Shown: piece by piece, positions 16,808-24,802 of the stretch
Numbering within the stretch: position 1 is the stretch's first letter
Layout of the letters: the number at the start of each line of letters is the position of its first letter
Program-made: the position numbers and the translations under genes
The notes under the pieces: model-generated
Told to the model about the DNA's origin: nothing
Database searches by the model: none
Seen by the model: the letters and a program-made list of their open reading frames with translations, nothing else
Assembly: GCF_963675985.1 (NCBI RefSeq)
Contig: NZ_OY780958.1
Location: forward strand, 806,001-870,000
Direction: 5' to 3'
DNA length: 64,000 bases
Source: an uncultured Roseibium sp.
GTDB taxonomy: Bacteria; Pseudomonadota; Alphaproteobacteria; Rhizobiales; Stappiaceae

Positions 16808-17475
16808 GCCGGCTTGCAAAACAGATTGCCGTCAATTGGTTCAATCCAAAGGAAACTCTTCCTGAAGGTGTGCTGCGGAAAACCCACTTGTCCGGGAAAC
16901 ACTTCCGGCCGCCGACGCGCGCGTTAAGGTTACGAATTTACTAACTTTGCAGGTCGTTTGTGCAAAATCTTGCCGGAGTGTTGATTTCCGGCACCACTCT
17001 TGTAGTGTGACGCCACGAAATAACGATCTTCTTTCAAGATCTTTTACTGGTTTGTACGGCGCGTTGCTGTCGTGTGGTTTCACCACAGACCAGAGTTCCC
17101 TACGGAGTGCTCAGGTCCGCCGCATCTCCTGGGTCCGTGGGGCAGGCCGGCGGGAGAGCGGGGCGAAGAGTGGCCTCCTCGAATACCTGCTTTCCGCCGG
17201 CCACCTTTTTCCAAAATTTCCCTCAGGACCTGTCGGAAGTTTTGCCCGCCACCGATTCCCAGGTGAGCTTCGCCTGTGAAGTCGGGGCCTTTCCAATTTT
17301 CAATTTGTTCTTGTTTTGTGAAACCAGTTATCTCCTTTTTGGGAAAAGCAATACAAATCAAGTCTATGGAGTTGGAGTCTTTTTTCTCCATTTGGGTCAG
17401 GGTGTAGAGTTCATAATAATTTAATTATGATTTGGCCTCTTTGTCCTTGGGATATTTCTCGAGGGGCAAGAGTTA
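16808..17475. other. Long gene-free stretch between divK and chemoreceptor gene
   Basis: This 668-base stretch has no reading frame with convincing composition. It holds several small hairpins on the + strand: GCCGG/CCGGC around 16974-16992, GATCTT/AAGATC followed by TTTT (17024-17045), and a perfect TGTGGT-TTC-ACCACA (17073-17087). The last 150 bases are AT-rich and presumably contain the chemoreceptor promoter. A small RNA is possible but not shown. Confidence 0.4.
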
Positions 17476-19191
17476 ATGACGCTGAACATCAAGAAACTGA
17501 GTATCACCACATCCATGGCCCTCGCCATTGCCGGGTTCCTGACCGTGGCGATGTTCGTGATCGGCTTTATCGTTTACGACGTGTCAAGCGATCAGGCGAA
17601 AGGCCGCGCGGTTGCCAAGCAGGACACCAACCTGCGCGTGGCGGCGACCATCTTCGAGGAACGGGTGGACGGCGCAAGGGTCACCTGGGGCGCCGATGGC
17701 AATGTCGACCGGATCGAACTCGAGGCCATCCCCGAATTCACTTCTCACGATCTGATCGATACGGTCGGCCGGATGACCGGCGAAACGGCGACCGTGTTCG
17801 CCTGGGACCCGGAGACCAAGGACTTCTGGCGCAAGACCACCAACATCATCAAGCCGGACGGAAAGCGGGCGGTCGGGACGCCGCTCGGCCAGAACGGGGC
17901 CGTCTATCCTGTGGTCACAACCGGCAAGACCTTCCACGGCCAGGCGACGATCCTTGGCAAGGACTATTACACGATCTACCAGCCGATCTTCACGCCCGCA
18001 GGCGACATCATCGGGATTCTCTATGCCGGCGTCGAAAAGGCCGAAGTCGAGGCGAACGTCTCCGAGATGATGACCAGCTTCACGCTCCTGGCCGCGCCGG
18101 TGGTGATTGTGGCGGTCCTGCTCAGCATGTTCATGGTCGCGCGGCTTCTTCGGCCGTTTTCCGAGCTTGCCCATATCACCGGACGCATTGCGGAGGACGA
18201 CCTGTCCGTTGACATTCCCTTTGCCGACCGGACGGATCAGATCGGCCAGATGGCCCAGGCGGTGGAAACCCTGAAGCGCCGGTCCATGGAACGACTGGAA
18301 CTGGCGGACAGCCAGCAGGCCAGCGAACGGGAGACCGAGAACCGGCAGAACCGGGTCCAGGAACTGATTGCTTCGTTCCGCACCAGTGCCTCCACCCTCC
18401 TGGCGTCGGTGGCCGAAACGGCGACCAGCATGGATCAGACCGCGAGCCGGATGACGGATATCGCCCAGGAAAGCGCAAACCACGCCAGCGACACGCTGAA
18501 CGTTTCGGACGAGGCGACCGGCAACGTTCAGACGGTTGCCAGCGCGGCCGAGGAACTGTCGGCCTCTATCGGCGAGATTTCCCGTCAGGTCGCCCAAACC
18601 ACCGAGGTCGTCGCGCGGGCCACGGAGGGGACGCGGATGACGAACGAGAAGGTCGAAGGGCTCGCGGAGTCCGCCGGCCGGATCGGCGAGGTCGTGACCC
18701 TGATCCAGGCGATTGCAGAACAGACCAACCTGCTGGCACTGAACGCGACCATCGAGGCCGCTCGGGCTGGCGAGGCCGGCAAGGGATTTGCCGTGGTCGC
18801 GGCGGAAGTCAAGGAACTTGCCACCCAGACCTCCAAGGCCACGGAAGAGATCGGAGCGCAGATCGCCGCCATCCAGGGGGCGACCAAGGAATCGGTCCAG
18901 GCGATTGGTGAAATCACCGAGATCATGGAGGAGGTCAATTCCTACACCTCCACCATTGCCGCGGCCGTCGAGGAACAGGGGGCTGCCACAAACGAGATCT
19001 CCCAGAACGTCGCGCGCGCGTCGGAAGGCACGATGTCGGTGTCGTCCAACATGTCCAAGCTGTCGGAAACGGTCGACCAGACCTCGTCGTCCGCCAAGGA
19101 CGTCCTTGCCGCGTCCGGCGACCTCTCCGCCAAGACCGAACAACTCCAGGAAGAGGTCAATCGCTTCCTGGAAGGTGTTGCCGCGGCCTGA
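17476..19191 (+). CDS. Methyl-accepting chemotaxis protein with Cache sensor
   Basis: A 571-residue chemoreceptor. TM1 is at about 13-35. A periplasmic single-Cache domain follows (about 40-195, with the YYTIYQPIFTPAGDIIGILY block). TM2 is at about 202-222, then a HAMP domain (about 223-275) and a long signalling coiled coil whose tip, with the invariant AEQTNLLALNATIEAARAGE, is at about 414-433. It senses a small ligand outside the membrane and controls CheA in arrays. There is no C-terminal pentapeptide for CheR/CheB docking. It has its own terminator and a GAGGGG ribosome site. Confidence 0.95.
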   Translation: MTLNIKKLSITTSMALAIAGFLTVAMFVIGFIVYDVSSDQAKGRAVAKQDTNLRVAATIFEERVDGARVTWGADGNVDRIELEAIPEFTSHDLIDTVGRMTGETATVFAWDPETKDFWRKTTNIIKPDGKRAVGTPLGQNGAVYPVVTTGKTFHGQATILGKDYYTIYQPIFTPAGDIIGILYAGVEKAEVEANVSEMMTSFTLLAAPVVIVAVLLSMFMVARLLRPFSELAHITGRIAEDDLSVDIPFADRTDQIGQMAQAVETLKRRSMERLELADSQQASERETENRQNRVQELIASFRTSASTLLASVAETATSMDQTASRMTDIAQESANHASDTLNVSDEATGNVQTVASAAEELSASIGEISRQVAQTTEVVARATEGTRMTNEKVEGLAESAGRIGEVVTLIQAIAEQTNLLALNATIEAARAGEAGKGFAVVAAEVKELATQTSKATEEIGAQIAAIQGATKESVQAIGEITEIMEEVNSYTSTIAAAVEEQGAATNEISQNVARASEGTMSVSSNMSKLSETVDQTSSSAKDVLAASGDLSAKTEQLQEEVNRFLEGVAAA

Positions 19192-19220
19192 CGGCCGGGA
19201 TTATCGGCGCAGAAACCAAG

Positions 19221-19265
19221 CCCACCCGGATGCCGGACAAACTGTCTCGCATCCGGGTGGGTTTT
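19221..19265 (+). terminator. Rho-independent terminator of the chemoreceptor gene
   Basis: CCCACCCGGATGC (19221-19233) pairs with GCATCCGGGTGGG (19249-19261), a 13-bp perfect stem, followed by TTTT. It lies 30 bases after the stop codon. Confidence 0.93.
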
Positions 19266-19504
19266 TCGTTGGGGGCCGTCCATACATGACAGCTTGGGTG
19301 TTGGGTCAGGCCGTGCCTTCTTCAGACATGTGCAGGCTGCGGTATGGCCCTGGGTACCTAAAGCCTTGCATCTTCCGCCGATAGGACGTATGTCCGCACG
19401 CCCGATCCAATCCCTTTTGAACCAGAAGCCCCGACCCGTTTTGATCCAGGCTGCGCGTTTTCGCGCGCCCTGGCGGGGCGACGTATTTGACCGGAGTGCC
19501 CCGC

Positions 19505-20797
19505 ATGACGAAGACCATCGGCCTTGATTTCGGAACGTCCAACACGGTTTTCGTCGAAGCGGACGGGGCCAGTGCAACACGCACCTTTGAGTTCGGCGCC
19601 GGCACAGAGGCAGTTGCCTCGCTTGCGACGGTCCTCAGTTTCCTCGACCGGGGTGCGGCGCGGCCGCCGCACCCGGAAGTCGGCCCCTGGGCCATCCGCC
19701 AGTTCCTGGAAAGCCTGGGGGACGTGCGCTTCATCCAGTCGCTGAAGTCGTTCGTCGCCAGCGCGACTTTCAAGGGCACTGGTATCTACGGCAACCCGTT
19801 TGATTTCGAAGAGCTGATGGCGACGTTCCTGACCTGCGCTCTGGAGCGTGCCGCCACGCCGGTTGTTCCGGAGGAAACGCGGCTGATCATCGGCCGTCCG
19901 GTCGCCTTTGCCGGCCATGCACCGGACGAGGCGCTGGCGATGCGCCGTTATCAGGAAGCGCTCGCGCGGGTCGGCTTCAAGGACACCCGTTTTGTGCTCG
20001 AACCGGTCGCGGCAGCTTTCTCCTTTGCGCAGAGCCTGAATGAGGATGCGACCATTCTGGTGGCGGACCTCGGAGGCGGTACCACCGACTATTCGTTGAT
20101 GCGCTTCCGCCTCGGCGGCAAAGGTCTGACCGCCGAACCGCTGGGCCGGGGCGGGGTCGGGATCGCGGGCGATTCCTTCGACTACCGGATCATCGACAAT
20201 GTCATCCTGCCGAGGATCGGCAAGGGCAGCAGCTACAAGAGCATGGGCAAAGTTCTGGAAATTCCGCCGAACCTGTTTTCCAATTTCGCCCGCTGGCACA
20301 TGCTGTCGGTGTTCAAGACCTCCGACGACTACCGGGAAATGAAGAAGCTGCTGCGCTGGTGCCTGGAACCGGAGAAGATCGAGCTGTTTATCGACCTCGT
20401 CGACGAGGACCAGGGCTATCCGCTCTACAAAGCCGTCTCTGAGACGAAGGCAAGGCTTTCGGCAGATAGCCAAGCGGAACTGACTTTCGCGCCACTGGGC
20501 GCCGATTTCAGGGCCACTGTGACACGCGACGAATTCGACCTGTGGATCGCGCCGGAACTGGAAAAGATCGACAGGGCGCTCGATGCGGCCATTGACAATG
20601 CCGGTATCACCGACCGCGACATAGACCGGGTGTTCATGACCGGCGGCACTTCGTTTGTTCCTGCCGTCCGCAAGCAGTTCGAAAAGCGGTTCGGCGCGGA
20701 GCGGCTGTCCGGCGGCAACGAGCTTACCTCGGTCGCCACGGGTCTTGCCCTGATCGGTGCGAGGGAGGATGCGGATCACTGGGCGGTTGCCGCCTGA
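19505..20797 (+). CDS. Hsp70 family protein, YegD-like
   Basis: A 430-residue actin-fold ATPase of the Hsp70 superfamily. Phosphate loop 1 is GLDFGTSNT at about residues 6-14, phosphate loop 2 is DLGGGTTDYS near 191 and the adenosine loop is MTGGTSFVPAV near 378. It is shorter than DnaK and lacks the substrate-binding and lid domains, as in E. coli YegD. Function is not established for this subgroup. The start is the ATG at 19505. It ends at a strong terminator shared with rpmG. Confidence 0.9.
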   Translation: MTKTIGLDFGTSNTVFVEADGASATRTFEFGAGTEAVASLATVLSFLDRGAARPPHPEVGPWAIRQFLESLGDVRFIQSLKSFVASATFKGTGIYGNPFDFEELMATFLTCALERAATPVVPEETRLIIGRPVAFAGHAPDEALAMRRYQEALARVGFKDTRFVLEPVAAAFSFAQSLNEDATILVADLGGGTTDYSLMRFRLGGKGLTAEPLGRGGVGIAGDSFDYRIIDNVILPRIGKGSSYKSMGKVLEIPPNLFSNFARWHMLSVFKTSDDYREMKKLLRWCLEPEKIELFIDLVDEDQGYPLYKAVSETKARLSADSQAELTFAPLGADFRATVTRDEFDLWIAPELEKIDRALDAAIDNAGITDRDIDRVFMTGGTSFVPAVRKQFEKRFGAERLSGGNELTSVATGLALIGAREDADHWAVAA

Positions 20798-20822
20798 GGG
20801 CCTGACCTGGTGCCGGAAAACG

Positions 20823-20855
20823 AAAAGACCCGCCGGCGGCACCGGCGGGTCTTTT
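20823..20855. terminator. Bidirectional terminator between hsp70-like gene and rpmG
   Basis: AAAAGACCCGCCGG and its complement CCGGCGGGTCTTTT form a long symmetric stem with U-runs on both strands. It lies between convergent genes and can stop both transcripts. Confidence 0.93.
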
Positions 20856-20890
20856 CATGAGAAGCGTAGGTCCGCTGTGAGCGGGGAAGC

Positions 20891-21058
20891 TTACTTGATC
20901 TTGGCTTCCTTGAATTCCACGTGCTTCTTGGCAATCGGGTCGTACTTCTTCATGACCATCTTTTCGGTCATGGTACGGGAGTTCTTCTTCGTGACATAGA
21001 AGAAGCCGGTGTCAGCCGTGGAGAGGAGCTTGATCTTGATTGTGGTCGCCTTGGCCAT
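20891..21058 (-). CDS. rpmG: 50S ribosomal protein L33
   Basis: A 55-residue basic protein with the L33 core, beginning MAKATTIKIKLLSTADTGFF and containing YVTKKNSRTMTEKM and the C-terminal EFKEAKIK. It lacks the zinc-binding cysteines, so it is the Cys-minus type usual in alphaproteobacteria. It binds near the E site of the large subunit. It lies 191 bases downstream of the NUDIX gene and so probably has its own promoter. Confidence 0.96.
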   Translation of the reverse strand: MAKATTIKIKLLSTADTGFFYVTKKNSRTMTEKMVMKKYDPIAKKHVEFKEAKIK

Positions 21059-21249
21059 GGCCTTGGATCCTGTTTTGTTGGGTCGGGCAAACGGTACTCG
21101 TGGCCAGAGCGTCTGGCGTGCATCCTGCCCCTGTGTCTGAAATCAGCGCGCAAAGTACTCAAGACGGCGGTAAAGTCAAGCTTTGGCGAACGGTCTCTTG
21201 CGGAAATTCGGTGAAGCAGGGGCGGTGGTTTCTGGAAACGGCAAAGGCC

Positions 21250-22008
21250 CTAGATGTGTTCCCGCCGAAAACCGCCGCCGCGGTAGAAGTAAAAAGGAAC
21301 CGGCGTTTCGGGCGCCAGCTTCGGATCGCCGACGAGGCGGTCTTCCAGGTCGGCGAGGATCTGTTTGGTGATCGCGGGGATTTCCTTCTCCCGGGCCTCG
21401 TCCAGGGTCAGCCACTCCACGTCCTCCAGTTCGCCGGAGGGGCCCATGCCGTTTTCCATCTGGGCGGCGATTGCATCGCCCCAGACGGCCAGGAAACGGG
21501 CATCGAAGCGCCGGGGGCGCTGGGGCGGGGTGATGGCGCGGGCGACCATGCGGAAAGGGGTGAGATCGAGTTCGATGCCGCGCTCCTCGAAGGCCTCGAA
21601 ACCTTTGCCGATTCTGGTCCTGGGGCTGTTTTCAGCGCCTTCCCGTTTCACGCCGATGAAAATACCGGCTTCCTCGTAGGTCTCGCGGACGGCTGCCAGG
21701 GCCAGCGCGCGGACGCGGGCCGCGCTCTTCGGACCTTTCAATTGCGCCGACAGTTTTTCCTCCACTGCCGGATCGTAAGGGACTGCCACGTTTACGCGGG
21801 AATCACTCGGGTCAAGCCGGCCACCCGGAAAGACGAACTTGCCGGGCATGAAGGCGTGCCCCATGTGGCGCCGACCCATCAGTACGCGGAAGGGACCGGC
21901 CGCCGTCTTGTCAAGGATCAGGAGAGTGGACGCGTCGCGGGGACGTATATAGGGAAATTTCCCCGCCTGTTCATCCTTGGACAGATTGATCTGGGGTTTC
22001 GCGTTCAT
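21250..22008 (-). CDS. NUDIX family hydrolase
   Basis: A 252-residue protein of the NUDT19/CoA-diphosphatase-like NUDIX branch. The box is split in the way typical of that branch: FVFPGGRLDPSD near residue 60 and, after an insertion, AVRETYEEAGIFIG near 107, which carries the catalytic REUXEEXGU. It cleaves a nucleoside diphosphate-X bond; the substrate is unknown. It overlaps the DUF983 gene by four bases in the conserved topA-rnr-DUF983-NUDIX-rpmG order. Confidence 0.92.
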   Translation of the reverse strand: MNAKPQINLSKDEQAGKFPYIRPRDASTLLILDKTAAGPFRVLMGRRHMGHAFMPGKFVFPGGRLDPSDSRVNVAVPYDPAVEEKLSAQLKGPKSAARVRALALAAVRETYEEAGIFIGVKREGAENSPRTRIGKGFEAFEERGIELDLTPFRMVARAITPPQRPRRFDARFLAVWGDAIAAQMENGMGPSGELEDVEWLTLDEAREKEIPAITKQILADLEDRLVGDPKLAPETPVPFYFYRGGGFRREHI

Positions 22009-22469
22009 CGGATGCCTGTTGCTGGGTCTGGCTCCGGCAGATCATCGCCTGCCTCGGGGTCGAACCCATGCATATAAAGGGCCCATTGCAGCCCGACAAG
22101 CGCACCCTTGATCGGGCGCAGCATCCCGAGGGAGAGAATAAGCGTCAGCGGGACCCACAGGGACATGTGGATCCAGACTTCCGGATGATAAAGCACTTCC
22201 ACCGCAAGCATCGCCGGAATGATGATATGGCCGACGATCGTGATGGTGAAATAGGGCGGCGCATCATCGGCGCGGTGATGGTGGATCTCCTCACCGCAGC
22301 TGTCGCAAGTGTGGACCGTGGTCAGAAAACCGGAGAACAGCTTGCCCTCACCGCAGCAGGGGCAACTGCTGCGAAGACCGCGCATGATGGCCTGCAGCGT
22401 GTTGCGCTTTGCTTTTGCCGGAGCTTCGGTTTCCGGATGTGGCAGTTCGGTCGTGTACTGAACGTTCAT
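22005..22469 (-). CDS. DUF983 family membrane protein
   Basis: A 154-residue protein with an N-terminal zinc-ribbon (CPCCGEGKLF and HTCDSCGEE at about residues 36-60) followed by two transmembrane helices (about 74-92 and 100-122). DUF983 members are of unknown function. The gene overlaps rnr upstream and the NUDIX gene downstream by four bases each, so translation is coupled. Confidence 0.9.
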   Translation of the reverse strand: MNVQYTTELPHPETEAPAKAKRNTLQAIMRGLRSSCPCCGEGKLFSGFLTTVHTCDSCGEEIHHHRADDAPPYFTITIVGHIIIPAMLAVEVLYHPEVWIHMSLWVPLTLILSLGMLRPIKGALVGLQWALYMHGFDPEAGDDLPEPDPATGIR

Positions 22470-24802
22470 CGTTTTTTCTTTCCGCTTGAGCGTCCGGCAG
22501 AAGCTTTCGAGTTCCTCGCTGCGGCACGCTTGCGCGGGCTCCGGGGCGCTGCTCCGGGCTTCCGCCGGGATTTCTTGGCGGCGCGACCGCTACTGAGGAT
22601 TTCGAAACGCAGGGCACCTGCGAATGGCGCCGCTTCAGCCAGTCTGACTGTAACTTGGTCTCCAAGCTGATAGGTTTGTCCGGTCTTGTCACCGGTCAAG
22701 GCGTGCGACGCTTCGTCATACCGGTAGTAATCGAGGCCGATGGTGGAGGCGGGAACGAAACCGTCGGCGCCGCTGTCCTCCAGGCGGACGAAAAGCCCGG
22801 ATTTCACCACGCCGGCGATCCGGCCGGTGAATTCCGCGCCGACCTTGTCGGCCATCCACAGCGCGATCAGCCGGTCGATGGTGTCGCGTTCTGCCAGCAT
22901 GGCGCGCCGTTCGGCGCCGGAGATTTCCCCACCGATGGCTTCCAGTTTCGCCTCTATGCCTTCCGGCAGGCCGTCATTGCCGAGACCGAGTGCCCGGATC
23001 AGCCCACGGTGGACGATCAGGTCCGCATACCGGCGGATCGGCGAGGTGAAATGGGCATAACGGCGCAGATTCAGGCCGAAATGACCGATATTCTGCGGTG
23101 CGTATTCCGCCTGAGCCTGACTGCGCAGCACGACTTCGTTGACCAGATGCGCCTCGGGCGTGTCCTTCACCTTCGCCAGGATGCCGTTGAACACGGAGGG
23201 CCTCAGGCCGCCGCTCGATGGCAGCTTGATGTTGAGGGTGGACAGGAACTCTTTCAGGTTTTCCAGCTTCTCCGGCGTCGATGCATCGTGGATGCGGTAG
23301 AGCAGGGGTGTCTTCTTCTTTTCCAAAGTTTCGGCGGCCGAGACGTTGGCGAGGATCATGAATTCCTCGATCAGCTTGTGGGCTTCCAGCCGTTCGGGCA
23401 CGAAAACGTGATCGACGGTGCCGTCTTCCTTGAGCTTGATCTTGCGTTCCGGCAGGTCGAGTTCCAGCGGCTCGCGCGCGGCCCGTGCCTTCTTCAGGGC
23501 GTGATAGCCCTCCCAAAGCGGCTTCAAAACACCGTCGAGCAAGGTTTCGGTCTTGTCGTCCGTGACCCCGTCGATCGCCTTTTGGGCCTGGATGTAGGAC
23601 AGACGGGCGGCGGAGCGCATCAACACCCGGTGGAAGGTGTGGGCGATTTTGCGGCCGCCTTTGTCGATCACCATGCGCACGGCAAGGGCCGGGCGGTCTT
23701 CCTTTTCGCGCAAGGAGCAGAGCACGTTGGAAATGCGCTCCGGCAGCATCGGGATCACCCGGTCCGGGAAATAGACCGAGTTGCCGCGCATATGAGCCTC
23801 CCGGTCCAGGGCGGAGCCGGGGCGCACGTAATGGGCGACGTCGGCGATGGCCACGTAAAGAATGTGGCCGCCATCGTTCTCGCCGCTGTCGTCGGGTTCT
23901 GCGAAGACGGCGTCGTCATGGTCCTTCGCGTCCGGCGGATCGATGGTGACGAGCGGGATTTGCCGCCAGTCCTCGCGCTTGCCGAGCGTCTCAACCGGCT
24001 TGGCTTCTTCGGCTTCCTGCTCCACCGCGGTAGGGAAGACATGGCGGATGCCGTGGCTGTGCAGGGCGATCTCCGAGACCGCCTTTTCCGACTTCATGGA
24101 GCCGAAACGCTCCACGATGCTGGCGCGTGGCGCACCGTAGCGTCCGGTACGGGTGACTTGAACGGAGATCAGGTCGCCGTCTTCCGCGCCTTTCAGGTCG
24201 GTGGGGTCGATATCCAGTTCGCGCTGCTTGCGGTCCACCGGCTCCAGATAGGGCGGATGGGTTCCGGAGCGGGCACGCATGATGCCCAGGATTGAATCCT
24301 GGCGCTTTTCAAGCAGCTTGATGACCCGGCCGGTGTAATCGGCCTCTCCCTCATCGGACTCCGTCAGGCGGATAAGGGCGCGGTCGCCGATGCCCGGCTG
24401 CGGACCCTTGCCACGCCCCGTGAGCACCAGAACTTTCGGCGCAGGGCCGGTGTCGTCGTCCCAGTCGACAGGCTCGCCAAGTAGCTCGCCATCCCGGTCG
24501 CGGGCGACCAGGCTCACCACAAACACGGGGGGCATGTCGCCGGGCCTGAGCAGGCGTTTCTGTCGCTTTTCCAGGAGGCCTTCGTCGCCCAGCTCGCGCA
24601 GCATGCGCTTCAGCTCAATGCGGGCCGCACCGGTGATGCCGAAATGGCGGGCGATCTCGCGCTTGCCGGCCTTGCCGGGATTATCGGCAATGAAGGCGAG
24701 GATATCCTCGCGTGACGGCATTTCGGCCGGTCCCTTGGCCGTCTTGCGTCGGGAAGGCTTACGCGAACCTATGCGCTTTGCGCTCAAGACGCGTCGTCCC
24801 AC
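22466..24802 (-). CDS. rnr: Ribonuclease R
   Basis: A 778-residue 3'-to-5' exoribonuclease that degrades structured RNA. It has an N-terminal winged-helix region (about 30-80), cold-shock domains, the RNB catalytic domain with DPPDAKDHDDAVF near residue 290 (metal-binding aspartates), a C-terminal S1 domain and a Lys/Arg-rich tail. The likely start is a GTG at 24802, overlapping topA by 19 bases; an ATG at 24721 is an alternative giving 751 residues. It is cotranscribed with topA and the genes that follow. Confidence 0.95.
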   Translation of the reverse strand: MGRRVLSAKRIGSRKPSRRKTAKGPAEMPSREDILAFIADNPGKAGKREIARHFGITGAARIELKRMLRELGDEGLLEKRQKRLLRPGDMPPVFVVSLVARDRDGELLGEPVDWDDDTGPAPKVLVLTGRGKGPQPGIGDRALIRLTESDEGEADYTGRVIKLLEKRQDSILGIMRARSGTHPPYLEPVDRKQRELDIDPTDLKGAEDGDLISVQVTRTGRYGAPRASIVERFGSMKSEKAVSEIALHSHGIRHVFPTAVEQEAEEAKPVETLGKREDWRQIPLVTIDPPDAKDHDDAVFAEPDDSGENDGGHILYVAIADVAHYVRPGSALDREAHMRGNSVYFPDRVIPMLPERISNVLCSLREKEDRPALAVRMVIDKGGRKIAHTFHRVLMRSAARLSYIQAQKAIDGVTDDKTETLLDGVLKPLWEGYHALKKARAAREPLELDLPERKIKLKEDGTVDHVFVPERLEAHKLIEEFMILANVSAAETLEKKKTPLLYRIHDASTPEKLENLKEFLSTLNIKLPSSGGLRPSVFNGILAKVKDTPEAHLVNEVVLRSQAQAEYAPQNIGHFGLNLRRYAHFTSPIRRYADLIVHRGLIRALGLGNDGLPEGIEAKLEAIGGEISGAERRAMLAERDTIDRLIALWMADKVGAEFTGRIAGVVKSGLFVRLEDSGADGFVPASTIGLDYYRYDEASHALTGDKTGQTYQLGDQVTVRLAEAAPFAGALRFEILSSGRAAKKSRRKPGAAPRSPRKRAAARNSKASAGRSSGKKKR

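Noticed and set aside
16947..17279. A 110-codon + strand frame in the divK-chemoreceptor gap
   Set aside because: No ribosome site, low-quality composition, and overlapping frames of similar length in other phases. The stretch looks non-coding.
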